The notes below the pieces were generated by a model. It made no database searches and was not told where the DNA came from. It saw only the letters and a list, made by a program, of their open reading frames with translations. The position numbers were made by a program, and so were the translations under genes. A stretch of DNA of 64,000 nucleotides from CAIWHR01 sp963823215 (GTDB lineage Bacteria; Pseudomonadota; Gammaproteobacteria; Burkholderiales; Casimicrobiaceae). The stretch's first letter is position 1, and each line of letters opens with the position of its first letter. Where the stretch lies: contig CAWGKT010000012.1 of assembly GCA_963823215.1 (NCBI GenBank), forward strand, positions 930,001-994,000, read 5' to 3'. Below, piece after piece: positions 9,033 to 17,634 of this stretch.

Positions 9033-10061
9033 ATGAAAGCACTGGCCAAACTCGAGCGCAGCCCCGGGCTGACGCTGACCCGCGTCAAGAAGCCGGAGGT
9101 TGGGCACAACGACGTCATGATCCGGATCCGAAAGACCGCGATCTGCGGCACGGACATCCATATCTGGAAATGGGACGACTGGGCGCAGAAGACGATCCCC
9201 GTGCCGATGCACGTGGGCCACGAATATGTCGGCGAGATCGTAGAGATGGGGCAGGAAGTGCGCGGATTCGCGCTAGGCGACCGCGTCTCGGGCGAGGGAC
9301 ACATCACCTGCGGTTTCTGCCGCAACTGTCGCGCCGGCCGCCGGCACCTGTGCCGCAATACGGTCGGCGTGGGCGTCAACCGCGAGGGCGCTTTCGCCGA
9401 ATTCCTCGTGATTCCGGCGTTCAACGCGTTCCGGATTCCCGACGACATCTCGGACGACCTGGCGTCGATCTTCGATCCGTTCGGCAACGCGACGCACACG
9501 GCGCTGTCATTCAACCTGGTAGGCGAGGACGTGCTGATCACCGGCGCGGGTCCGATCGGCATCATGGCCGCGGCGATCGCCCGGCACGTCGGCGCGCGAC
9601 ACGTCGTCATCACCGACGTCAACGACTACCGGCTGGCCTTGGCGCAGCGGATGGGCGCGACGCGCGTCGTGAACGTAGGGCGCGAGAATCTGCGCGCCGT
9701 GATGGAAGACCTGCGCATGACCGAAGGCTTCGACGTCGGGATGGAGATGTCCGGCGTGCCCGACGCCTTTCACGGCATGCTGATGCACATGAATCACGGC
9801 GGCAAGATCGCGCTCCTCGGCATCCCGCCGCCGGACATGGCGATCGACTGGAACCAGGTGATCTTCAAGGGGCTGGAGATCAAGGGCATCTACGGCCGCG
9901 AGATGTTCGAGACCTGGTACAAGATGGTCGCCATGCTGCAAAGCGGGCTCGACCTTTCGCCGATCATCACGCACCACTACGCCGCCGAGGAGTTCGAAGC
10001 GGCGTTCGCGACGATGCTCTCCGGCGCGAGCGGGAAGGTCGTGCTCGACTGGGCGGCCTGA
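9033..10061 (+). CDS. tdh: L-threonine 3-dehydrogenase
   Basis: A 342-residue zinc-dependent medium-chain dehydrogenase. It shows the catalytic zinc region TAICGTDIHIWKWDDW, the structural zinc cluster CGFCRNCRAGRRHLC, and the NAD-binding stretch VLITGAGPIGIMAAAIARHV. It oxidises L-threonine to 2-amino-3-oxobutyrate, the Kbl substrate. The start is the ATG at 9033, with GAGGAGG about 10 bases upstream; the frame is open further upstream inside kbl but that part is shadow. Confidence 0.93.
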   Translation: MKALAKLERSPGLTLTRVKKPEVGHNDVMIRIRKTAICGTDIHIWKWDDWAQKTIPVPMHVGHEYVGEIVEMGQEVRGFALGDRVSGEGHITCGFCRNCRAGRRHLCRNTVGVGVNREGAFAEFLVIPAFNAFRIPDDISDDLASIFDPFGNATHTALSFNLVGEDVLITGAGPIGIMAAAIARHVGARHVVITDVNDYRLALAQRMGATRVVNVGRENLRAVMEDLRMTEGFDVGMEMSGVPDAFHGMLMHMNHGGKIALLGIPPPDMAIDWNQVIFKGLEIKGIYGREMFETWYKMVAMLQSGLDLSPIITHHYAAEEFEAAFATMLSGASGKVVLDWAA

Positions 10062-10267
10062 TTGCCGGCGCCGCCGGCGATTCCGACCTGAAGGAGTCGC
10101 TTGCCACGTCCGGGTTGTCGGGGCTGTTCGCCGGAACCTTGATCTAGGCGAAGCTACCGTGAAGCAGAATGCCACTGCGCGATGGTGCGCTGCGGCAGAC
10201 TTTGCGGACGCATGATTTCCGCCGCCGACTGCATTGGCCCACACGAGGATACAGCCGCCGCCCCAAG

Positions 10268-10461
10268 GCTGCGCGAGATCGAGAAGCGCCGGGCGGAGAA
10301 CGCGCGTGCCATCGGCGATGCGGAGTCCGACCGGGACTGGAGCGTGGCGCAGCTGGTCGCGGCGGCGCAATCAGCCGTCGAGCGGTTCGAGCGCTCGTTC
10401 GGGAAGGTGGTGGCGCTCCGCGCGAAGGCCACGCGCGCGCACCGCGGCGATCGCCCGGCAC
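10268..10461 (+). pseudogene. Partial, internally deleted copy of the FAD/FeS oxidase gene at 13.3 kb
   Basis: Bases 10268-10437 match 13561-13730 of the intact oxidase gene at a constant offset of 3293 with only a handful of substitutions. Bases 10438-10461 then match 14861-14884 of the same gene, so about 1.1 kb is missing between the two blocks. The fragment has the same orientation as the parent gene and no start or stop context of its own. At 10461 it abuts the truncated acyl-carrier-protein remnant. Nothing recognisable was seen in 10062-10267 between tdh and this fragment. Confidence 0.8.
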
Positions 10462-10635
10462 AGTCGACGTCGAACTCGGACTCCAGTAACAGAGCCAGCT
10501 TGACCACCGCCAGCGAGCTCAACCTTCCCGTCTTGATCAGCAACTCGGAATCGTTGAGGGCATGTGATCGTCGAACTCGCCCAGGAGTTCTTCGATGCAG
10601 GATCGAATCCTTTTATTGTCACCGTTATCGATCAA
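10462..10635 (-). pseudogene. Remnant of an acyl carrier protein gene, frameshifted and truncated
   Basis: Read on the minus strand from a TTG overlapping the MBOAT stop (TTGA), one frame gives NKRIRSCIEELLGEFDDH. After a -1 shift near 10560 a second frame gives ALNDSELLIKTGRLSSL and then AVVKLALLLESEFDVD. Together they have the length, spacing and helix pattern of an acyl carrier protein, with GRLSSL at the position of the phosphopantetheinylated (D)SL motif. The last helix is missing: the sequence switches into the FAD-oxidase fragment at 10461. The GRLSSL serine may still be the attachment site. Confidence 0.6.
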
Positions 10636-12119
10636 TGGACTCCCAGAACATGTAACAGGAACGCGAAATGCGTGCTGAGCTCCACACTGGTATCTGATCC
10701 ATCGAAGAAGGAAAGGAAACAGTAGAACGTGGCGACCTTCAACGAGGGCAAGAACTGTCTGCGCAACCACCCCGCGTCCGGATCCGGACGCTTGTTTCGC
10801 AGCTGCGAGATCACGATGCCGCAAACCAGTACCGCGCAGTAGAACGCATAGGTTTGCATATGCAGGAGCGTTTCCAGCATGCCGTCCCGCGGGATCCGAT
10901 GGTTTTCCTGCATGAAATGGAACAGCAGGTTTCCGACACCTGCCGCCATGAATGTTGCAAAGGCTGTGCGCAGGCGCGGGTGCCGCTTGAAAAAACGCAG
11001 GTAGGTCGGATAGAAGTAAACGTTGACGAGGAGTTCCTTGAAATAATAATCAAAGCGATTCCAGAACTCGGCAATCGTTCGCGATGACAGCGGCCTGCAG
11101 GTATTGCGCAACAAGCGAAAACCCGCCAGCCGTGCGGTGGCGATAATGACATTTCCCCACGCCGCGATGAGCAACAGCTGCTCGAAGTAGTGGGCGACAA
11201 TAGTCAGTGCACCGATCACGCCCGGGTCGACGCCATCCCTCACAAACCTCTGGAAGGAATACATGAGCGGCGGTATCCCGAGCGCCCCGTAAATCACCCT
11301 TTGATATACCTGCACGCCTACTCTCAGGCACATGGCCCAGACAATCAGCTTGAGGGCTTTCAGCTGGGTAACGGCGAGTTCCTCGCGGGTTTGGCTCTCC
11401 ACACTGCGCCAGTACGCGGCACCCTTTCCCCACGGACTCGTCGTCGAGCCATAAAACGGGTGGAATGTCGCCAACTGGAGAAGGAGGCCTGAAGGGGTTC
11501 GGTGGCGCTGGTCGATGAGCGCGTAGGCCAGGTACCAGAAATAGGCCGCGAGTACGGTCAGCAGACTCCAGAGCAATACTCGGGGAATCCCGTGAAACAG
11601 GTCTGACGCAGCCGCCGAAAACAGGCAGAAAAGAAGCAGGTGCTGGATCACCACCGGTCGTCGGGCCAACGGGTGATGCCGGTACTGTCGGGCCAGCCAT
11701 ATGGCTCCTGCCGCCATTGGCACACAGGCCAGGAGCGTTGCTGCCCGCACATATCCCAGCCCCAGCGTGTCAAGCAGCCCCTCCTGCTCGGCAACGAAGT
11801 ACACTGCGCGATATTCGAACCAACCGGGAGCTCGGGCCAACATCACACCGGTGCAGAGCAAGGCGGCTATGTTTCTGTACCGACCGGCGAATGAAACGAC
11901 AGCCGCCGCGCCCGTGATCCACAGCCACAGATGCCCCCCCAGGACGCGCATGAATACTGCAAATATTGCAATGAGAAGCAGCCTGCCCGCGAGTGTTCCG
12001 GCAAATTCCACGACCCGCGGATAAGTCTCTATCGGCGGAATGAGACGCCACGATCCCGGGTGCAGTTCCAGGCCGTGACGACTCATTGTCGACGAGATCG
12101 ATTCGAACTCGCGGCGCAT
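10632..12119 (-). CDS. MBOAT-like membrane O-acyltransferase
   Basis: A 495-residue polytopic membrane protein with about ten hydrophobic segments. The C-terminal half has the MBOAT pattern: PLSSRTIAEFWNRFDYYFKE, then VYFYPTYLRFF, and the putative catalytic histidine in GVGNLLFHFMQENH. It starts at an ATG preceded by GAGGAT. MBOAT enzymes such as DltB or AlgI move acyl groups onto surface polymers, some taking them from a carrier protein. Here an ACP gene followed directly (now broken). Base composition is clearly lower in GC than the surroundings, suggesting transfer. Confidence 0.65.
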   Translation of the reverse strand: MRREFESISSTMSRHGLELHPGSWRLIPPIETYPRVVEFAGTLAGRLLLIAIFAVFMRVLGGHLWLWITGAAAVVSFAGRYRNIAALLCTGVMLARAPGWFEYRAVYFVAEQEGLLDTLGLGYVRAATLLACVPMAAGAIWLARQYRHHPLARRPVVIQHLLLFCLFSAAASDLFHGIPRVLLWSLLTVLAAYFWYLAYALIDQRHRTPSGLLLQLATFHPFYGSTTSPWGKGAAYWRSVESQTREELAVTQLKALKLIVWAMCLRVGVQVYQRVIYGALGIPPLMYSFQRFVRDGVDPGVIGALTIVAHYFEQLLLIAAWGNVIIATARLAGFRLLRNTCRPLSSRTIAEFWNRFDYYFKELLVNVYFYPTYLRFFKRHPRLRTAFATFMAAGVGNLLFHFMQENHRIPRDGMLETLLHMQTYAFYCAVLVCGIVISQLRNKRPDPDAGWLRRQFLPSLKVATFYCFLSFFDGSDTSVELSTHFAFLLHVLGVH

Positions 12120-12179
12120 AATATCCTCGGGGTTGGCGTACGCGCGAAGTTGAACCGTCAGCCGTGCCGTTGTCTGTTG

Positions 12180-12608
12180 TCAGCCGCTCGCGGAAGACTC
12201 TACGAATTCAAGACGATTCCCGTCCGGATCGAGAAGGAAGAAGAGCCGGCTGCTCAACCCGCTTTGCAGGGTCACATGGAAGACTTGCGAGTCGATCCGG
12301 GCACCCTTCTCTTCGAGTTGACGCCTGAAATCATCCAGATTGTTCACGTGAAAGGAAATGCTCCCTTGCATCGGGCTCGGTGGCACCGAAGTATCCTCGA
12401 GTTGCATCAGTTCGAGAGCGGCGCCAACCATCGAGAACTTCAGGATTGCCATCGAGCATCGCGCACTCCTTCCTGACGAATAATAACAAGCAACATCGCC
12501 CCCTGCTTCCGAGCTGTCGACGACCCGGGCGCCGAACAACTCCGTATAAAAGGCGATGGATCGCGCCAGGTCCGAAACAAAGATGTCGACATGGATCAGT
12601 GCAATCAT
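12180..12608 (-). CDS. VOC-superfamily (glyoxalase/bleomycin-resistance-like) protein
   Basis: A 142-residue protein of the vicinal oxygen chelate fold with two beta-alpha-beta-beta-beta modules: LIHVDIFVSDLARSIAFYTE at the N-terminus and ISFHVNNLDDF...FFLLDPDGNRLEFVE at the C-terminus. The likely metal ligands are His in HVD and HV and the Glu near the C-terminus. The ATG at 12608 matches the family start; the frame stays open upstream but that is low-complexity shadow. It lies about 60 bp upstream of the MBOAT gene on the same strand. Substrate unknown. Confidence 0.7.
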   Translation of the reverse strand: MIALIHVDIFVSDLARSIAFYTELFGARVVDSSEAGGDVACYYSSGRSARCSMAILKFSMVGAALELMQLEDTSVPPSPMQGSISFHVNNLDDFRRQLEEKGARIDSQVFHVTLQSGLSSRLFFLLDPDGNRLEFVESSASG

Positions 12609-12875
12609 GACACCATCATCCTTGTCCTTCGTCCGATCGATCCGACGGATACGGATAGGAATTCCAATCCCACGAGGTGCCTGCTGAGGCAGCGTATCAC
12701 GGGTTGACGCGGGCGGGCCGACGGGGGGAGGGAGTGGTGGTGCGTCGGCGTAGGGGTGTTTTCCCGCGTTGCGCGGGCGACTCGCGCCCACCGGCGTGCG
12801 CGCCGGTCGCGCAGGACGGCCGCAGGCGCGCGCCCGCCCGTTGGCGCTCAAAGACGACGGGCGTTCAACGGTTGA

Positions 12876-13065
12876 CTACCAGGCGACGCGCTGATCGAAC
12901 TCGTAGTCCGGTGCCGGCTGGGCCTGGGGATCGATCTCGCGCTGCCCTGCGGGCGGCATCTACCAAAGTGGCGGGCCACGGGCCGGCGCTATGGTGGGGC
13001 GCGTGATCGGCGCACCGAGATGGACGAGGATGTCGCGGAGGGTCGAAGGGTCGGTGACGAACCGT
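12876..13065 (-). pseudogene. C-terminal remnant of an IS91-type transposase
   Basis: On the minus strand the frame reads RFVTDPSTLRDILVHLGAPI then TRPTIAPARGPPLW, an in-frame TAG, then QAQPAPDYEFDQRVAW and a final stop. The DILxHLG...APARGPP and DYEFDQRxxW pieces are what I remember of the C-terminus of IS91-type transposases. No catalytic part remains. A similar tail lies at 60.04-60.20 kb. The flanks 12609-12875 and 13066-13255 are very GC-rich and show no gene. Confidence 0.5.
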
Positions 13066-13255
13066 GGGGACGTCCGTGCGCGCAGGGCGAAGCCAAGGCC
13101 CGAAGGGCGCGTCTGCGAGCACGGGTGGCGGCCGACGCCACGACGCAACGCATTGGGCACGACATTGCGGAGGCCGCGCGCAGTGCCCTTCGGGTGGCCG
13201 AGCGGGCACTGAGTGCTGCTACGCCATGTTGCACTGCGGTAGAATCGCTTGGTCC

Positions 13256-16200
13256 ATGAATGCGCCGACCGAACGCTTCCTCGATGCTGCCGGGCATGAC
13301 GCCAAGGCTCCCCGGCTGCGGGAGATTCCCTACAACTACACGTCGTTCTCCGACCGCGAGATCGTAATTCGCCTGCTCGGCGAGCCGATGTGGCTGCTGC
13401 TGGATCAGTTGCGCGGCGAGCGGCGCACCGGCCGCTCGGCGCGAATGCTGTTCGAGGTGCTGGGCGACGTCTGGGTAGTCGAGCGCAATCCGTACCTGCA
13501 GGACGACCTGCTCGACAATCCTAAGCGCCGGCAGCTGCTGGTCGCCGCGCTCCGGCACCGGCTGCACGAGATCGAGAAGCGCCGGGCGGAGAACGCGCGT
13601 GCCATCGGCGATGCGGAGTCCGACCGGGACTGGAGCGTGGCGCAGCTGGTCGCGGCGGCGCAATCAGCCGTCGAGCGGTTCGAGCGCTCGTTCGGGGAGG
13701 TGGCGGCGCTCCGCGCGAAGGTCACGCGCGTGCTGGCGCGCGCAACGCGCCGGGACAACATCGCTTTCGACGGCTTCGCCCGGGTGTCGCATGTGACCGA
13801 TGCCACCGACTGGCGCGTCGAGTATCCGTTCGTCGTACTGTGTCCAGACACCGAGGACGAGGTGCGCAGACTCGTCGCGGGCTGCATCGAGCTGGGGCTG
13901 ACGATCATTCCGCGCGGTGGGGGCACCGGGTACTCGGGCGGCGCAGTGCCGCTGACAACCCGCTCCGCCGTGATCAACACGGAAAAACTGTTGCGCCTTT
14001 CGGCGGTCGAGCCCATCGCGATCCAGGCCGGCATGGAACCGCTTCCGACCATCGACTGCGGAGCCGGCGTGGTCACGAAGCGCGTGATCGATGCCGCGGA
14101 GGCGGCGGGACTCGTCTTCGCCGTCGATCCGACGTCCGCGGACGCATCGTGCATCGGCGGCAATGTCGCCATGAACGCCGGCGGCAAGAAGGCGGTGCTC
14201 TGGGGCACGGCGCTCGACAATCTGGTCTCGTGGCGCATGGTGACCCCTGAGGCCGAGTGGCTCGAGGTGACGAGGCAGGACCACAACCGCGGCAAGATCC
14301 ACGATGCAAAGGTCGCGACGTTCGAGCTCGCCTGGTACGGCGCCGACGGGACGACACTGAAACGCCGGGAGACGCTCGCCATTGCGGGAACGGCGTTCCG
14401 CAAGGCCGGGCTCGGCAAGGACGTCACCGACAAGTTTCTGGCCGGGCTGCCCGGCGTGCAGAAGGAGGGCTGCGACGGATTGATCACGTCGGCGCGGTTC
14501 GTGCTCCACCGAATGCCGCCGGCCATCCGTACCGTGTGTCTCGAATTCTTCGGCCAGGTGCACGCTTCCACGCCGGCGATCGTCGAGATCAAGCGCTATC
14601 TCGACACGCGGCCGGGAGGGGCCATCCTCGCCGGCCTCGAGCATCTCGACGAGCGTTACGTGAAGGCCGTCGGCTACGCGACGAAAGCCAAGCGCCACGG
14701 GCGGCCGAAGATGGTGCTGATCGGTGACATCGTCGGCGAGACCGACGACGCGGTGGCGCGGGCAGCTTCCGAAGTGATCCGGATCGCCAACGCCCGCGGC
14801 GCCGAGGGCTTCGTCGCGGTGTCGGGCGAGGCGCGCAAGCGATTCTGGCTGGACCGCGCACGCACCGCGGCGATCGCCCGGCACACCAATGCGTTCAAGA
14901 TCAACGAGGACGTCGTCATCCCGCTCGAGCGGCTGGGCGACTATACCGACGGCATCGAGCGGATAAACATCGAGCTCTCGCTCAAGAACAAGTTGCGGCT
15001 CTGCGACGAACTCGCCGCATTTCTCGCGGGACCGGCGCTCGCGCATGCCTGGGGCCCGGAGGCCGAAGCACGGCCCGCGCAGGACCAGATCGACGCCAAG
15101 GTGAACGAAGCGCAGGTGCTGATCGGCGCCGCGCGCGCGCGCTGGCAGGATCTTGTCGACCGCATCGATGCCACGTTCCCGGCTTTGCAGGATCATTCGG
15201 TAGTCGCGTCGTGGAAGACCGAGCTGAAGGCCCCGCTGGAGGAGATCCTCGCCGGTCTCGCGTTCGTGCCCGTGCTCGCGCGCTGCAACGCGATTCATGG
15301 TGCGGTGCTGCGCAGCCGGGTCTTCGTCGCGCTCCACATGCATGCGGGCGACGGCAACGTGCATACGAACCTCCCGGTCAATTCCGATGACTACGGGATG
15401 CTGCGGGAGGCGAACACCGCGGTCGCGCGGATCATGGCGCTCGCGCGAAGCCTGGGCGGCGTCATCTCGGGCGAGCACGGGATCGGGATCACCAAGCTCG
15501 AATACCTGACCCCGGAAGAGCTCGCGCCGTTCGCCCGCTACAAGGCGAAGGTCGACCCCGAGGGGCGCTTCAACGCAGGCAAGCTCCTGGCCGGCGCGGA
15601 CCTCGCACGGGCGTACACGCCGAGCTTTTCGCTGATTGGCCACGAGAGCCTGATTCTCGAGGCCTCCGGGATCGGCAATATCGCGGCGTCGATCAAAGAC
15701 TGCCTGCGCTGCGGCAAGTGCAAGCCCGTCTGCGCGACGCACGTGCCGCCTGCGAACCTGCTCTATTCGCCGCGCAACAAGATTCTCGCCGCGTCGCTGC
15801 TGATCGAGGCATTCCTGTACGAGGAGCAGACGCGGCGGGGCGTGTCGCTGCGCCACTTCGACGCGTTCTCCGACGTCGCCGATCACTGCACGGTGTGCCA
15901 TAAATGCGCCGCGCCCTGTCCGGTCGACATCGATTTCGGCGACGTCTCGATCGCGATGCGCAACCTGCTGCGGCAGGAGGGGAAGCGGCCGTTCCGTCCA
16001 GCCACCGCGGCGGCGATGTTCTTTCTCAATGCCACCGATCCGACGACGATCCGGGTGGCGAGGCGCGCGCTGATCGGCTGGGCGTATCGGGCCCAACGCC
16101 TGGCCCACGGCCTCGCGCAGCGCCTCGGTCTCACGCAGGGACAGGCGAAACGCCCGCCGGCAACCGTGGGCACACCGGCCTTGCGGGCCCAGGTGATCCA

Positions 16201-17107
16201 CTTGATCAACAAGCCGATGCCGGGTGGAATGCCCAAGCGCACGTCGCGCGCACTGCTCGACATCGAGGACGACGCGATCGTCCCGATCATTCGCAATCCC
16301 GCCCGCGCCGCCGAGGATTCCGACGCGGTGTTCTATTTTCCGGGGTGCGGCTCGGAGCGGCTGTTCTCGCAGGTCGGACTCGCGACGCAGGCGATGCTCT
16401 GGCACGTCGGCGCGCAGACGGTGCTGCCGCCGGGTTACCTCTGCTGCGGGTATCCGCAGACGGCGGCGGGAGACGAGGATCGCGGGCGGCGGATCACGAC
16501 GGCCAATCGCGTGCTGTTCCACCGCGTCGCCAACACGCTCAACTACCTCGACATCAAGACCGTGCTCGTCTCGTGCGGGACCTGCATGGACCAGCTCGAG
16601 CAATACGAATTCCGGGAGATATTCCAGGGCTGCCGGCTGCTCGACATCCACGAATACCTGCTCGAGAAGGGCGTGCGGCTCGACGGCGCCACGGGTGTGC
16701 GCTACATGTATCACGACCCGTGCCACACGCCGATGAAGACCTATGCGCCCCTCGCCGTCGTCAACGGGCTGATGGGCGTGCCGGTGGCGCTGAATGCGCG
16801 CTGCTGCGGCGAGTCGGGGATGCTGGCGACGACACGTCCGGACATCTCGACGCAGGTCCGTTTCCGCAAGGAGGAGGAAATGAAGGCCGGCGCCGCGGCG
16901 TTGCGCACCGGGGGCTCCGCCGGCGCGGTCAAGGTCCTGACATCGTGTCCCTCGTGCCTCCAGGGACTTGCGCGCTTCGATGGCGACGCGGCGACCACCG
17001 CCGACTACATCGTGGTCGAGATGGCACGCCGCCTCCTTGGCCCAGGCTGGATGGCCGACTACGTCGCCAACGCCAACCGGGGCGGGATCGAGCGCGTGCT
17101 GCTCTAG
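13256..17107 (+). CDS. Large FAD-linked oxidase with 4Fe-4S and CCG domains (DUF3683 family, D-lactate-dehydrogenase-like)
   Basis: A 1283-residue fusion protein. In order: DUF3683-type N-terminus (about 1-180), PCMH FAD-binding domain (RGGGTGYSGGAVPL at about 217), FAD-oxidase C-terminal domain ending near HGIGITKLEYLTPEE, two ferredoxin clusters (CLRCGKCKPVC at about 816; CTVCHKCAAPCP at about 879), and two CCG cysteine-rich domains (YLCCGYPQ; ARCCGESGM). The layout suggests oxidation of D-lactate, glycolate or another 2-hydroxy acid with electrons passed to quinone. No strong ribosome-binding site precedes the ATG. A HIT gene follows, as in other betaproteobacteria. Confidence 0.8.
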   Translation: MNAPTERFLDAAGHDAKAPRLREIPYNYTSFSDREIVIRLLGEPMWLLLDQLRGERRTGRSARMLFEVLGDVWVVERNPYLQDDLLDNPKRRQLLVAALRHRLHEIEKRRAENARAIGDAESDRDWSVAQLVAAAQSAVERFERSFGEVAALRAKVTRVLARATRRDNIAFDGFARVSHVTDATDWRVEYPFVVLCPDTEDEVRRLVAGCIELGLTIIPRGGGTGYSGGAVPLTTRSAVINTEKLLRLSAVEPIAIQAGMEPLPTIDCGAGVVTKRVIDAAEAAGLVFAVDPTSADASCIGGNVAMNAGGKKAVLWGTALDNLVSWRMVTPEAEWLEVTRQDHNRGKIHDAKVATFELAWYGADGTTLKRRETLAIAGTAFRKAGLGKDVTDKFLAGLPGVQKEGCDGLITSARFVLHRMPPAIRTVCLEFFGQVHASTPAIVEIKRYLDTRPGGAILAGLEHLDERYVKAVGYATKAKRHGRPKMVLIGDIVGETDDAVARAASEVIRIANARGAEGFVAVSGEARKRFWLDRARTAAIARHTNAFKINEDVVIPLERLGDYTDGIERINIELSLKNKLRLCDELAAFLAGPALAHAWGPEAEARPAQDQIDAKVNEAQVLIGAARARWQDLVDRIDATFPALQDHSVVASWKTELKAPLEEILAGLAFVPVLARCNAIHGAVLRSRVFVALHMHAGDGNVHTNLPVNSDDYGMLREANTAVARIMALARSLGGVISGEHGIGITKLEYLTPEELAPFARYKAKVDPEGRFNAGKLLAGADLARAYTPSFSLIGHESLILEASGIGNIAASIKDCLRCGKCKPVCATHVPPANLLYSPRNKILAASLLIEAFLYEEQTRRGVSLRHFDAFSDVADHCTVCHKCAAPCPVDIDFGDVSIAMRNLLRQEGKRPFRPATAAAMFFLNATDPTTIRVARRALIGWAYRAQRLAHGLAQRLGLTQGQAKRPPATVGTPALRAQVIHLINKPMPGGMPKRTSRALLDIEDDAIVPIIRNPARAAEDSDAVFYFPGCGSERLFSQVGLATQAMLWHVGAQTVLPPGYLCCGYPQTAAGDEDRGRRITTANRVLFHRVANTLNYLDIKTVLVSCGTCMDQLEQYEFREIFQGCRLLDIHEYLLEKGVRLDGATGVRYMYHDPCHTPMKTYAPLAVVNGLMGVPVALNARCCGESGMLATTRPDISTQVRFRKEEEMKAGAAALRTGGSAGAVKVLTSCPSCLQGLARFDGDAATTADYIVVEMARRLLGPGWMADYVANANRGGIERVLL

Positions 17108-17192
17108 CCGGTCGCTGCCCGCCCGGGGATTGTGCTATAACGCGCCGATGGGGCCGATCGAGGCTCCGGGTGGAGGCGGGCGCTAGGAAACG

Positions 17193-17621
17193 ATGGCAAC
17201 CGGGTGCGTTTTCTGCGACGGCGAGGGCGGCCGACGACTGTGGCGCGACGCGCGCTGCCGCGTCGTATTGACCGACGAGCCGTTTCCGGGATTCTGCAGA
17301 GTCATCTGGAACGCGCACATTCGCGAGATGACCGATCTATCCGCCGCCAATCGCGAGCATCTGATGCACATCGTGTACGCCGTCGAGTCGGCGCTGCGGG
17401 CACGGCTCACGCCCACCAAGATGAATCTGGCTTCGCTCGGCAACGCGACGCCGCACCTGCATTGGCACGTGGTGCCGCGCTTTGCCGACGATACGCATTT
17501 CCCGCAGCCGGTGTGGGGGTCGCGCCAGCGGGACACGGCGCCGCATCTGCTGCCGGAGGATTTCGTCGAGGCGCTCGCCGGCGATCTCGCGGCGATGCTG
17601 GGCGCTTCGCTGGCGCAATGA
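17193..17621 (+). CDS. HIT-family nucleotide-binding protein
   Basis: A 142-residue histidine-triad protein with the motif HLHWHVVPR near residues 89-97 and an N-terminal CVFCDGEGG. HIT proteins hydrolyse or transfer nucleotidyl groups. Here the third triad position is followed by V-P-R, consistent with a functional active site. It starts 86 bp after the FAD oxidase gene and 14 bp before the next gene, so the three are probably cotranscribed. The physiological substrate is unknown. Confidence 0.85.
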   Translation: MATGCVFCDGEGGRRLWRDARCRVVLTDEPFPGFCRVIWNAHIREMTDLSAANREHLMHIVYAVESALRARLTPTKMNLASLGNATPHLHWHVVPRFADDTHFPQPVWGSRQRDTAPHLLPEDFVEALAGDLAAMLGASLAQ

Positions 17622-17634
17622 CGCCTCCCGCGCG

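Noticed and set aside
10182..10655. Plus-strand frame across the oxidase fragment as a new gene
   Set aside because: It is the duplicated piece of the oxidase joined to antisense ACP sequence; no independent start or conserved product.
13664..16726. 1020-codon open frame on the minus strand opposite the FAD oxidase
   Set aside because: High-GC antisense shadow: the plus strand has a complete, motif-rich protein, and the antisense translation is Arg/Asp/His-rich with no recognisable domain.
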